DNA from: Pseudoalteromonas rubra
Lineage (GTDB): Bacteria; Pseudomonadota; Gammaproteobacteria; Enterobacterales; Alteromonadaceae
Length of the DNA: 54,744 nt
Assembly: GCF_005887115.1 (NCBI RefSeq)
Contig: NZ_PNCJ01000001.1
Coordinates: forward strand, 1-54,744
Reading direction: 5' to 3'
Shown: in pieces, positions 24,534 to 32,035 of the stretch
How the letters are laid out: each line of letters opens with the position of its first letter
Position numbering within the stretch: position 1 is the first letter of the stretch
Translations under genes and position numbers: made by a program
The notes under the pieces: model-generated
Databases searched by the model: none
The model's input: the letters and a program-made list of their open reading frames with translations, nothing else
What the model was told of the DNA's origin: nothing

Positions 24534-24899
24534 ATGTCACACGCACCCATTAATTTTGCCGACAAGCTGGCGCTGTTTTCAGAGCACTGGAGTCCTAAAG
24601 TCATTGCGGAAATGAACGACTACCAGTTCAAACTGGTAAAACTTCAGGGGGAATTTGTCTGGCACGATCACCCCGACACCGACGAAGTGTTCATTGTGCT
24701 ATCCGGTGAGATGCACATAGCCTTTCGGGACCGCACAGAGTATCTGAAAGAGGGTGACATGCTGGTTGTGCCCAAAGGTACAGAACACAAACCCTATGCA
24801 GAGCATGAGTGCCAGGTACTTATTATCGAACCCAAAGGGGTCGTCAACACCGGAGATGCCGACAGCGCACTCACCGCACAAAACGATGTCTGGATCTAA
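24534..24899 (+). CDS. Single-domain cupin protein
   Basis: This is a small beta-barrel protein of 121 residues. Cupin motif 1 is seen as WHDHPDTDEVFIVLSGEM (about 43-60), and motif 2 as EGDMLVVPKGTEHKPYA (about 77-93). The H-x-H, Glu and later His residues are those that bind the metal in the superfamily. No other domain or signal peptide is present. It is 63 nt after cysQ but beyond a terminator, so it may be transcribed separately or by read-through. Its substrate cannot be read from the sequence. Confidence 0.85.
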   Translation: MSHAPINFADKLALFSEHWSPKVIAEMNDYQFKLVKLQGEFVWHDHPDTDEVFIVLSGEMHIAFRDRTEYLKEGDMLVVPKGTEHKPYAEHECQVLIIEPKGVVNTGDADSALTAQNDVWI

Positions 24900-25008
24900 C
24901 GCACAGATGTAAAGCAGATGAACCGAATAAAGAAACAGGTTTAGCGCCTAGTTTGGCTTTTTATTAAGCAATTGAATCAGATATGTGCGACTTTTTCCTC
25001 TTTAGCTA

Positions 25009-25037
25009 GTGACAAGCCTGTTAAAAATTTTTATACT
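25009..25037 (+). promoter_or_regulatory. Predicted sigma70 promoter of the tRNA-Ile2 unit
   Basis: GTGACA (25009-25014) and TATACT (25032-25037) are separated by 17 nt. They are followed by a GC-rich discriminator (GCCAGCGC), as is usual for stable RNA promoters under stringent control. The start would be near 25044, giving a leader of about 310 nt before the tRNA. Confidence 0.65.
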
Positions 25038-25079
25038 GCCAGCGCTTTTTAGGTCTGTGCTAAAAAGCCAGCAAAAAAT

Positions 25080-25098
25080 GGCTCTACAGCTTAAGTGA
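25080..25098 (+). repeat. Degenerate tRNA-Ile2 5'-end stub (tentative)
   Basis: GGCTCTACAGCTTAAGTGA resembles the first 19 nt of tRNA-Ile2 at 13 of 19 positions, is preceded by the same AAAAAT, and is followed by a palindrome (AAGCCTT / AAGGCTT, 25106-25119). It looks like an older member of the stub series, but the similarity is weak. Confidence 0.35.
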
Positions 25099-25218
25099 TA
25101 AACATAAGCCTTAAGGCTTTCAAAGCTAATAAAAATTCAGCTTGAAATTAAAGAACGCTAGGTCGTGGATGACCGAGCTAAGTGATAGTCATCATGAACG
25201 TGTTTATGACTGCCACAA

Positions 25219-25375
25219 ACAATCTAAAAATGGCCCTATAGCTCAGTTGGGCGATACAAGACCGAAGCATCGCTTCGCAGCTTGTTGAGGTGGAGGCAGG
25301 ACGCCGACAGGACCTCGCTTCATGGATGAATTTATTGAGCACTACAATTTAGAAATGGCCCTATAGCTCAGTTGG
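25219..25375 (+). repeat. 32-bp direct repeat containing the tRNA-Ile2 5' end (two copies, 125-bp offset)
   Basis: Positions 25219-25250 and 25344-25375 are the same 32-bp sequence with 2 mismatches. Each consists of 13 nt of upstream sequence and the first 19 nt of tRNA-Ile2. The second copy continues into the functional tRNA; the first does not. Confidence 0.9.
25232..25285 (+). pseudogene. Truncated tRNA-Ile2 5' end fused to a hairpin
   Basis: GGCCCTATAGCTCAGTTGG (25232-25250) is identical to the first 19 nt of the functional tRNA-Ile2 125 bp further on. It then stops at the D-loop G18-G19. Instead of the rest of the tRNA, a two-part hairpin follows (ACAAG, GAAGC / GCTTC, CTTGT; about 25256-25285). 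It lies in the leader of the tRNA transcript, in sense orientation. Confidence 0.8.
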
Positions 25376-25433
25376 TTAGAGCACCCGACTCATAATCGGT
25401 AGGTCCCTGGTTCAAGTCCAGGTGGGGCCACCA
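25357..25433 (+). tRNA. ileX: tRNA-Ile2 (CAU anticodon, lysidine type)
   Basis: A 77-nt tRNA with acceptor GGCCCTA-type stem, anticodon loop CTCATAA, T-arm GGTTCAAGTCC and encoded CCA. The anticodon CAU could mean Met. The GACTCATAATC anticodon arm and GGGGCCACCA end match the minor isoleucine tRNA whose C34 is modified to lysidine by TilS, so AUA decoding is the better call. TTTTTCT follows the CCA. Confidence 0.88.
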
Positions 25434-25585
25434 TTTTTCTCATCTTGCATACTGCTGTAATAAACTCTCACCACCCACTCTGATTTATTATTGCTCTCAA
25501 TTCGTTTACCTTACAAGCAAAAACCATAGCACCCTAACCTGCTTCCAAGTATGCTAGAGCCATTGCATATCAAAGGATTTATTTC

Positions 25586-26161
25586 ATGCCTAATCAAATG
25601 TTTACCGATGTCGAGCTTCGCATTATGTCAATTCATGTTAAATCGCAGGGCTTCGTCGACAAGTTACTCAGCGAAAGTAAGTTTGAGATTAAGGTATTTA
25701 GTGCTGTAAGTGATGGGGTAGCAGATCATGCATTTAATATGGAGCTAAACGTAATGCCAGTCAGCGAAGGCGGCACCATTAGCTTTGGCCCTGCGGGTTA
25801 CACCATTTATCGTAATCGTGCCGGACAGATCCCACGCTTCCTTGATGCCCATATTGCCGTCTTAGAAGATGACAGTGATATTCGCAGTACGGCCAAGCTG
25901 ATGGCTAAGGTTCGAAAAACCGCAGCATTTGGCGAACTCACCCGCACAGTCGTGGCCGCGGCGGCCAATCCTCTGTTTGCAGTCGGTATGAATGTGGCTG
26001 AAAGCCTGATGGATATTTCCATCGAAGTGCTAAAGGACAATAAAGACGACCTGTGGCTGCGCCGTTTCTTCAGCTTTAACTACAATATTGAAGGTTATGA
26101 GGGTGTTGCAGAGTTTGAGTCTGACGAAGTAAAAATCACGCTGCAACTCTTTACCGGATAG
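25586..26161 (+). CDS. Uncharacterised 191-residue protein
   Basis: I do not recognise a family. The N-terminal half (1-100) alternates polar and hydrophobic residues as in a beta domain (FEIKVFSAVSDGV, GGTISFGPAGYTIYRNR). A central helical stretch (about 105-155) holds a small-residue-rich segment (VVAAAANPLFAVGMNVAESL) that could contact membrane or pack as a hairpin. The C-terminus returns to strands (FFSFNYNIEGYEGVAEFES). No signal peptide or cysteines are seen. An AAAGGA ribosome binding site precedes the ATG. It follows tRNA-Ile2 and is convergent with the next gene, with 8 nt between stops. tRNA-proximal position may hint at acquired DNA. Function unknown. Confidence 0.7.
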   Translation: MPNQMFTDVELRIMSIHVKSQGFVDKLLSESKFEIKVFSAVSDGVADHAFNMELNVMPVSEGGTISFGPAGYTIYRNRAGQIPRFLDAHIAVLEDDSDIRSTAKLMAKVRKTAAFGELTRTVVAAAANPLFAVGMNVAESLMDISIEVLKDNKDDLWLRRFFSFNYNIEGYEGVAEFESDEVKITLQLFTG

Positions 26162-26169
26162 CGCCGCAA

Positions 26170-26664
26170 TCAGCTTTTCACGGCTATCACGACTCCCTGA
26201 GTCAGTGACACCAGCTTGGCTGCTGGCAGCGAGAATACCGCATTGGGTGTACCTGCCGCAGCCCACAGCGTCTCATATTGCAGTAAATCCTCATCAATAT
26301 AAGTGACTGGCTGGGTAAGGTGTCCGATAGGAGGTATGCCACCAATGGCAAATCCGGTGACCTCCCGGGTAAACTCAGCGTCGGCTTTTACCAGCTTCTC
26401 TCCCAGATGTTTGGCCACGACTTTTTCTTTTACTCGATTGCTGCCACTGACCAATAACAACACCGGCTTACCGCTTTCTTTGCCTTTAAATATCAGTGAT
26501 TTTACAATTTGTCCGAGTTGACACCCTAAGGTGTGCGCAGAGTCTTCTGCAGTGCGGGTGCTGCCGGGTAACTCGACAACAGTAAACGCCCCGCCTGCCG
26601 CCGCAATGGCATCCTGAACCCGTTGCGCACTTCTGCTTAGTTTATCCGCTTCATGTCTGCTCAT
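26170..26664 (-). CDS. YbaK/EbsC-family aminoacyl-tRNA deacylase
   Basis: Proteins of this family hydrolyse mischarged tRNAs such as Cys-tRNA(Pro) or Ala-tRNA(Pro) in trans. The ATG at 26664 (MSRHEADKLSRSAQRVQDAI) has AAGGAG upstream and gives 164 residues; the frame extends to 26805 without support. Landmarks are VKSLIFKG (the conserved lysine strand, about 56-63), the GFAIGGIPPIGH loop (about 102-113), and AAGTPNAVFSL near the C-terminus. The GGxPPxGH loop is characteristic. Which mischarged tRNA it edits cannot be decided from sequence by eye. Confidence 0.9.
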   Translation of the reverse strand: MSRHEADKLSRSAQRVQDAIAAAGGAFTVVELPGSTRTAEDSAHTLGCQLGQIVKSLIFKGKESGKPVLLLVSGSNRVKEKVVAKHLGEKLVKADAEFTREVTGFAIGGIPPIGHLTQPVTYIDEDLLQYETLWAAAGTPNAVFSLPAAKLVSLTQGVVIAVKS

Positions 26665-26917
26665 AGCCGCTCCTTGTTTTGACTTTGTTAGCTTCTTACC
26701 TACCCTAGCCAAAAATCGCAGCCAGGCCAAATACATTCCGTAATTAGTTATTGATTGTTTTTCACCTGACTGGTGTAACTTCTTTTTCCTATAATCCAAG
26801 ATCACAACGAGTAATCAGTACTTTTCAACTACACTTACCTGTAGAAAGCTTCTAAAACGGGGTCCGAGTCTTGACAAGGGACAGCCCAGAGTCTCGACTG
26901 CTCAGTCACAGGGCCAG

Positions 26918-29443
26918 GTGATAACACGAAAGAGAGATAGCCGAGTGACCAAACTGTACTCCATTGACCTCAAGCTATGGCTTACACTTAGTGCTTTTTT
27001 ATTTGCCGCCCTGTTGGCGGTAGGTTTAGTGCAGGTCCATCATGATACCCAGCAAGAAAGCCTGCTGGCGATCACAGAAGCAACCTTAAAACGCGATCTC
27101 TCGGCGCTTAACCTGACAATGCAGCATCACCTCGCCCAAAACGATCAGAAAGAAATACGTAACACCTTGGTTGCATATCAGCAGGGCCAGCAATATGACC
27201 ACCTGGCACTGGTCGATGCAAAAGGCATGGTGCTATATAGTAGTAACACAAGCCATGAGGGCCGCCACCACAACGATACCCCATTAAAACTCAAACCAGA
27301 AGCCATCAGTCAACGGCTCAGTCCGCCATACATAATGGTTGAATACATTAAACATAACCATCTGTATCAGGCCTACAGCACCTATGAACAACAAGGCGCA
27401 GTGGCGCCTAATTCCCCCCTTCCGGCACTCATTTATGCCGAATATTCCATTGCTGACCAGGCACAACAACTACTTGAATATACGCGAATGAAAACCCTGT
27501 CTATTCTGGCGATTGCGGCACTGCTCACTGCTTTGGTGCTGTATTTCACTCGGCTCTTCATTCATCGCCCGGTATCACAGCTAGTTGCGCTCAGTGAGCG
27601 ACTGAGTAGTTTTGACTTCAGCGACACACTCGAGACACATGGCGCTGGCGAGTTTAAGCATCTGGCGGACAACCTCAACCACATGGCAAACAGTCTGCAA
27701 GTCGGCTGGCAGAAAACGCAACAAGCTGAGGCTGATGCCAGCCGCAAAACAGCGATCCTGGAGGGCATTTTCTCAGCCCTGCCTGACTTGTTTTTTATCA
27801 TTGATAAACAGGGCACTATTTTAGAGTATCACAGCGGACAGACAGACGACTTATACGTACCTGAAGCCCAATTTTTGGGACGTAAAATTGAGGAATTCCT
27901 GCCAGCCCAAACCTCGCGCCACTTTACTCGCGCAATTCAAAGTATTGAACAGCCTGGCCAGTTAACGCAACTTGAATATTCGCTGCCCTTTGAGGACGGT
28001 AACCGTCACTTTGAAGCTCGCCTCAGTGCACTACCAGGGACCGAGTCTTTGGTTATTGCTGTACGCAACATCACAGACAAAAAACGCCAGGAAGAAATCA
28101 TCCTGCACCACGCTTTTTACGATACCCTCACGGACTTGCCCAATCGCTTTTTAGTGCTTGATCGCCTCCAGCAACTGATCCATGACGCCAAACGAGACAA
28201 GTTACTGGTTGGTGTTGGCTTTATCGATTTGGATGACTTTAAAAAAGTGAATGATTCAATGGGACATGAAGTCGGTGATAAAGTCTTGATCCATTCGGCA
28301 AAGCGACTGCAGTCGGCGTTGCGAGAAAAAGACACTGTAGCGCGCCTTGGTGGTGATGAGTTCATCATTCTGTTGGGCGACTTGAAAAGCAACGCTGATA
28401 TTCATCCCATCGCTACCAAACTGGTTAAACTCTTTCATGCACCGTTTGATATTGACGGTCGTGCCTTCAATATTTCTCTGAGTCTGGGCATTGCCCTGTT
28501 TCCTCAGGACGCCGATACGCCCAACGACCTGCTGAGAAAGGCAGACTCTGCCATGTATAATGCAAAGCAACAGGGTCGCAATACTTATTGTTTATTCACC
28601 GAAAGCATGAGCAACTCACTGCAACGACGCCTGATGCTGGAAGAAAACATGCAAGGCGCACTTGAGCGCGGAGAATTCGAGGTCTATTATCAGCCGCAGC
28701 TGGATCTCCAGGCGCGCAAAGTGGTTGGGGCTGAAGCCCTGCTTCGCTGGCACAGTGATAAGCTCGGCCCAATTTCTCCGGCTGAGTTTATTCCCCTGGC
28801 AGAACAAAATGGGTTCATTATCGACCTTGGCAAGTTTGTTCTTAACTCTGCTGCCAAAGCCTTACAGCGAATACATACGCAATTTAATGCGTCATTGCGG
28901 CTGGCGGTTAACCTGTCACCCCGCCAGTTTAATGACCCTGAACTACTCAGCCATGTTGAGCATTTGATAGAACGTTGTGCTTTACAACCTGGTACGCTTG
29001 AATTGGAGATCACTGAAGGTCTGCTATTAAGTGGTGACAACACGATTAAAGCCACACTGGATAAACTTCAGCAAATGGGGATTTTGATCTCAATGGATGA
29101 CTTTGGCACAGGCTACTCATCGTTGAACTATTTGCGTCAGTATCCGTTTGATGTGTTGAAAATTGACCAAAGCTTCATTGCCGACATGCACACAGGGAAT
29201 GAATCGGCCTATCTGGTAAAAAATATTATCACTATGGCACACGGCATGGGCCTTAAAGTGATTGCCGAAGGGATTGAAGATCATGAACAGCTCACACGAC
29301 TGGTCGAGTTTAAGTGTAACATTGGTCAGGGCTACCTGATTGGACAGCCAATGCCTGAAGCCGCATTCCAGGACTGGCTTGAACACAACTTTACTCGCCC
29401 GGAGAATATAATGAATAAATCCCTGTCGATACAAGACTATTAA
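26918..29443 (+). CDS. Membrane GGDEF-EAL cyclic-di-GMP protein with HAMP and PAS domains
   Basis: This inner-membrane protein makes and/or degrades cyclic di-GMP. In the 841-residue reading, TM1 is at about 20-40, a periplasmic sensor region at 41-190, TM2 at 192-212, HAMP at 213-265, PAS at about 280-390, GGDEF at about 397-560 and EAL at about 570-830. The catalytic GGDEF (478-482) is intact, with an RxxD inhibitory site five residues before it (R469-D472). The EAL domain also looks active: EAL at 606-608, then NLSPRQF, ELEITEG, DDFGTGYSS, KIDQSFI and VIAEGIE. Two GTG starts are possible (26918, or 26945 preceded by GAGAGA). The sensed signal is unknown. Confidence 0.93.
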   Translation: MITRKRDSRVTKLYSIDLKLWLTLSAFLFAALLAVGLVQVHHDTQQESLLAITEATLKRDLSALNLTMQHHLAQNDQKEIRNTLVAYQQGQQYDHLALVDAKGMVLYSSNTSHEGRHHNDTPLKLKPEAISQRLSPPYIMVEYIKHNHLYQAYSTYEQQGAVAPNSPLPALIYAEYSIADQAQQLLEYTRMKTLSILAIAALLTALVLYFTRLFIHRPVSQLVALSERLSSFDFSDTLETHGAGEFKHLADNLNHMANSLQVGWQKTQQAEADASRKTAILEGIFSALPDLFFIIDKQGTILEYHSGQTDDLYVPEAQFLGRKIEEFLPAQTSRHFTRAIQSIEQPGQLTQLEYSLPFEDGNRHFEARLSALPGTESLVIAVRNITDKKRQEEIILHHAFYDTLTDLPNRFLVLDRLQQLIHDAKRDKLLVGVGFIDLDDFKKVNDSMGHEVGDKVLIHSAKRLQSALREKDTVARLGGDEFIILLGDLKSNADIHPIATKLVKLFHAPFDIDGRAFNISLSLGIALFPQDADTPNDLLRKADSAMYNAKQQGRNTYCLFTESMSNSLQRRLMLEENMQGALERGEFEVYYQPQLDLQARKVVGAEALLRWHSDKLGPISPAEFIPLAEQNGFIIDLGKFVLNSAAKALQRIHTQFNASLRLAVNLSPRQFNDPELLSHVEHLIERCALQPGTLELEITEGLLLSGDNTIKATLDKLQQMGILISMDDFGTGYSSLNYLRQYPFDVLKIDQSFIADMHTGNESAYLVKNIITMAHGMGLKVIAEGIEDHEQLTRLVEFKCNIGQGYLIGQPMPEAAFQDWLEHNFTRPENIMNKSLSIQDY

Positions 29444-29486
29444 AAAGAATATGTTAGTATTGCATGGCAGTGTAAGGATTTAGAAC

Positions 29487-29921
29487 ATGAATATAGAACA
29501 ACTGGTAAGTAAAGCTAAGCAAGTTTGTGATAATCGAGGGGCTCGTTTTACCCCTATCCGAGAGAAAGTTTTCCGCTTACTCGCTGCTAAACAAGGCGGT
29601 GTAGGCGCCTATGATCTGTTAGAAGAGCTCAAACTCACCGAGTCTGGCGCAAAACCAGCAACGGTATACCGTGCTTTGGATTTTCTCTCAGAATTAGGGT
29701 TTATTCATAAGATTGAAAGCACAAATGCATTTATGCTGTGCCATCACTTTGACTGTATTCACCCTGTGCAGTTATTGATCTGTGACTCATGTGGCCACGT
29801 ACAAGAGCTGCATTCCAATGCCATTTCGCACGAACTGAATAACCTGGCTGCAGAGCACGGCTTTCTTGTAAAAGCACAAACGATTGAAGCACACGGCCGT
29901 TGTGGAAAGTGTAATGAGTAG
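29487..29921 (+). CDS. zur: Fur-family zinc uptake regulator Zur
   Basis: This is a dimeric metal-dependent repressor; Zur members shut off zinc uptake genes when zinc is sufficient. The 144 residues have an N-terminal winged helix (FTPIREKVFRLLAAKQGGVGAYDLLEELK, split landmark; PATVYRALDFL at about 57-67) and the C-terminal dimerisation domain. The structural zinc site is C99-x2-C102 with C139-x2-C142, and further metal ligands cluster at C85-H86-H87, C90 and H92. The cysteine content and the AKPATVYRALDFL helix favour Zur over Fur. It lies downstream of the GGDEF-EAL gene. No regulated target gene is adjacent. Confidence 0.9.
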   Translation: MNIEQLVSKAKQVCDNRGARFTPIREKVFRLLAAKQGGVGAYDLLEELKLTESGAKPATVYRALDFLSELGFIHKIESTNAFMLCHHFDCIHPVQLLICDSCGHVQELHSNAISHELNNLAAEHGFLVKAQTIEAHGRCGKCNE

Positions 29922-29993
29922 TGCAGCAAAGTAAAAAGCCCACTACACTTAAATCAGCGTCCGTTACAACGTAGGAACCTAGGGAAGAAGCAT

Positions 29994-30461
29994 ATGAATG
30001 TAGAATTCATCAACCCTTTTTTATCGTCACTAATGAATGTACTGGCGACCATGGCACAAACAGAATTAACGCCAGGTAAGCCCAAGATTAAAAAAGATGA
30101 GGTGGCACGCGGTGATGTGTCTGGGTTGATTGGCATGGTGGGCCCACAAACCAAAGGCTCCTTTTCTATCAGTTTTGATGAAGGCCTGGCGTTGACCATT
30201 ATGGAAAGAATGCTGGGTGAGCGCCCGGACAAAATCAATGAAGAAGTCACCGACATGGTCGGTGAGATCACCAACATGGTCACTGGTGGCGCAAAGAACC
30301 TGCTTGGTGAAAAAGGCTACGAGTTTGATATGGCCACGCCAATTGTGGTCTCCGGACCCGGGCACACTATTACTCACAAATGCGATGGCCCGAAAATCAT
30401 TATGCCCTTCACCTCAGCTGACGGGAATGCCAACATAGAGGTGAGCTTCGATAAGCTATGA
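29994..30461 (+). CDS. cheX: CheX/CheC-like CheY-P phosphatase
   Basis: CheX dephosphorylates CheY-P and resets the chemotaxis signal. The 155 residues are a single CheX domain with the phosphatase signature E-x2-N (GEITNMV, E91 and N94) on the long helix, followed by the GGAKNLL segment. No other chemotaxis gene is nearby, so the response regulator it serves is elsewhere. The reading frame overlaps the next gene by 4 nt (ATGA), implying coupled translation. Upstream AGAAGC is a modest ribosome binding site. Confidence 0.88.
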   Translation: MNVEFINPFLSSLMNVLATMAQTELTPGKPKIKKDEVARGDVSGLIGMVGPQTKGSFSISFDEGLALTIMERMLGERPDKINEEVTDMVGEITNMVTGGAKNLLGEKGYEFDMATPIVVSGPGHTITHKCDGPKIIMPFTSADGNANIEVSFDKL

Positions 30462-30889
30462 GCTGGCATCAGACACATATCACACTCAGGCCGCGTCAAC
30501 GCGGCTTTCATTTAATTGATGATGAAGTACTTACACAGTTACCTCAGCTAGGCTATTACAAAGTGGGATTGCTACATTTGTTTATTCAACACACTTCAGC
30601 CAGTCTCACCATCAATGAAAATGCCGACCCCACCGTTCGCATGGATATGGAAAGTCACTTTAACCACTTTGTACCCGAACGGCAAAGCTACTATCGTCAT
30701 GATTATGAAGGTGACGACGACATGCCAGCCCATATCAAATCCAGTACGCTGGGCTGTGAAGTCACGATACCAGTGAGTCACGGGCGCTTGCAATTGGGTA
30801 CCTGGCAAGGGATTTACTTAGGGGAGCATAGAGACCATGCAAGTAGCCGCTCAATTGTCGCAACCTTGCATGGCCAGCTTCTGGAATAA
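30458..30889 (+). CDS. yjbQ: YjbQ/UPF0047 family protein
   Basis: YjbQ-type proteins are small cytosolic enzymes; some substitute weakly for thiamine-phosphate synthase when overexpressed, and the true role is unsettled. The 143 residues contain the family hallmarks [18 protein letters not shown] (about 46-63), [12 protein letters not shown] (about 88-99), and [15 protein letters not shown] (about 113-127). The histidines and acidic residues would form the metal-bound pocket. It starts inside the last codons of cheX (ATGA overlap). A full thiamine pathway is present elsewhere in the window, so a backup role in thiamine synthesis is not obviously needed. Confidence 0.92.
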   Translation: MSWHQTHITLRPRQRGFHLIDDEVLTQLPQLGYYKVGLLHLFIQHTSASLTINENADPTVRMDMESHFNHFVPERQSYYRHDYEGDDDMPAHIKSSTLGCEVTIPVSHGRLQLGTWQGIYLGEHRDHASSRSIVATLHGQLLE

Positions 30890-30898
30890 TTAGCTGGA

Positions 30899-31987
30899 TT
30901 AGTCTGCTGGGGTGATGTAGTCGTAACTCACCCTGGGTGTGACATTGCAGAGTAATTCATAAGGGATAGTCCCCGCACACGCCGCAACTTCTTCAACCGG
31001 TAAATCAGGACCCCACATTTCAACCAGGTCACCGACTGCAACTCCACCTGGGTTAGTGCCTATGTCCACAGTGATCATGTCCATAGATACCGCACCAACA
31101 ATGCCATAACGCTTCCCCCTTATCACTACAGGCGTCCCATTGCGAGCATTACGTGGGTAGCCATCACCGTATCCCATCGCAACTACGGCCAACTGAGTTT
31201 GTCGATTACTCTGCCAGCGACCGCCATATCCCACTTTCTCACCAGCAGCGATGGTCTTGATGGCGATCACCCGGGTTGTTAGCCGCATCACAGGCTTGAG
31301 GCCATGCTCAGTGCCAACCTGGTCAAGCATGGGTGAAACCCCATACATCATTAAACCTGGGCGGACCCAGTCACCATGTGACTGAGGCCAGCCGAGTACC
31401 CCAGCGGAGTTGGCCAAACACTTAGCTTCAGGTTTACCTTCTATCAGATGCTCGAACGCTTTAATCTGGCGTTGTGTTTGCGTGCTATTGACATCATCAG
31501 CACAGGAAAAGTGCGTCATCAGTTTGATATTCGGGTCAACATTGCCACAAGCTTTTAGCCGCTGATAGAAGGTCTCGAACTGTTCAGGCTCGATACCAAG
31601 TCTGTGCATCCCAGTATCGACCTTTAGCCACACAGACAAACGAGCATCCAGCTGACTGGTTTCGATGGCCCGCAGCTGGTTTTCATCGTGAATGATAGTT
31701 TCAAAGTTATTGGCAATCAGAATAGGTAAATCTGCACAATGAAAAAAGCCTTCCAGCAAAACGATCGGCTTAGTCAAGCCACCGGCGCGCAGCGCCAGTG
31801 CTTCATCAATACGCGCTACCGCAAAGGCATCCGCGCCATTGAGCTGCTGGGCAATTTTGACCAGACCATGACCATAGGCGTTGGCCTTGAGCACAGCCAT
31901 CACGCGGGCACCAGGTGCCAGTGCCTTGATCCGTTTTAAATTATAACTTAATGCCGCGAGGTTAATTTCGGCGGTTGCCAGGCGCAT
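30899..31987 (-). CDS. alr: Alanine racemase
   Basis: Alr interconverts L- and D-alanine for peptidoglycan. The 362 residues are a fold-type III PLP enzyme: the PLP lysine is K34 (AVLKANAYGHGL), the N-terminal TIM barrel follows, and the second catalytic base Tyr is in GEKVGYGGRWQ. The C-terminal segment has GYGDGYPRN and VSMDMITVD, and ends VTPRVSYDYI. It lies 48 nt downstream of dnaB on the same strand, an order conserved in E. coli and relatives. Convergent with yjbQ, whose stop is 9 nt away. Confidence 0.97.
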   Translation of the reverse strand: MRLATAEINLAALSYNLKRIKALAPGARVMAVLKANAYGHGLVKIAQQLNGADAFAVARIDEALALRAGGLTKPIVLLEGFFHCADLPILIANNFETIIHDENQLRAIETSQLDARLSVWLKVDTGMHRLGIEPEQFETFYQRLKACGNVDPNIKLMTHFSCADDVNSTQTQRQIKAFEHLIEGKPEAKCLANSAGVLGWPQSHGDWVRPGLMMYGVSPMLDQVGTEHGLKPVMRLTTRVIAIKTIAAGEKVGYGGRWQSNRQTQLAVVAMGYGDGYPRNARNGTPVVIRGKRYGIVGAVSMDMITVDIGTNPGGVAVGDLVEMWGPDLPVEEVAACAGTIPYELLCNVTPRVSYDYITPAD

Positions 31988-32035
31988 ACTTACTCCTAAT
32001 TCAGGCTGCCGACTCAGTGAGAAAAAACGAATACG

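Larger units (their letters stand above)
24900..25356 (+). other. Leader of the tRNA-Ile2 transcript, no protein gene seen
   Basis: No coding frame is credible in these 457 nt. The stretch contains a promoter (25009-25037), a weak tRNA-like stub (25080-25098), a clear 19-nt copy of the tRNA-Ile2 5' end (25232-25250) and several hairpins, for example AGTCAT / ATGACT around 25187-25211 and ACAAG-GAAGC / GCTTC-CTTGT around 25256-25285. They are listed separately. Confidence 0.7.

Noticed and set aside
25357..25433. Elongator tRNA-Met
   Set aside because: CAU alone allows it, but the anticodon arm GACTCATAATC and GGGGCC acceptor end match the lysidine-modified tRNA-Ile2 better. A tRNA-specific search would settle it.
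24900..25585. Integrated element or attachment site at tRNA-Ile2
   Set aside because: The repeated part is the tRNA 5' end, not the 3' end used by most integrases; no integrase gene or 3'-end repeat is present.
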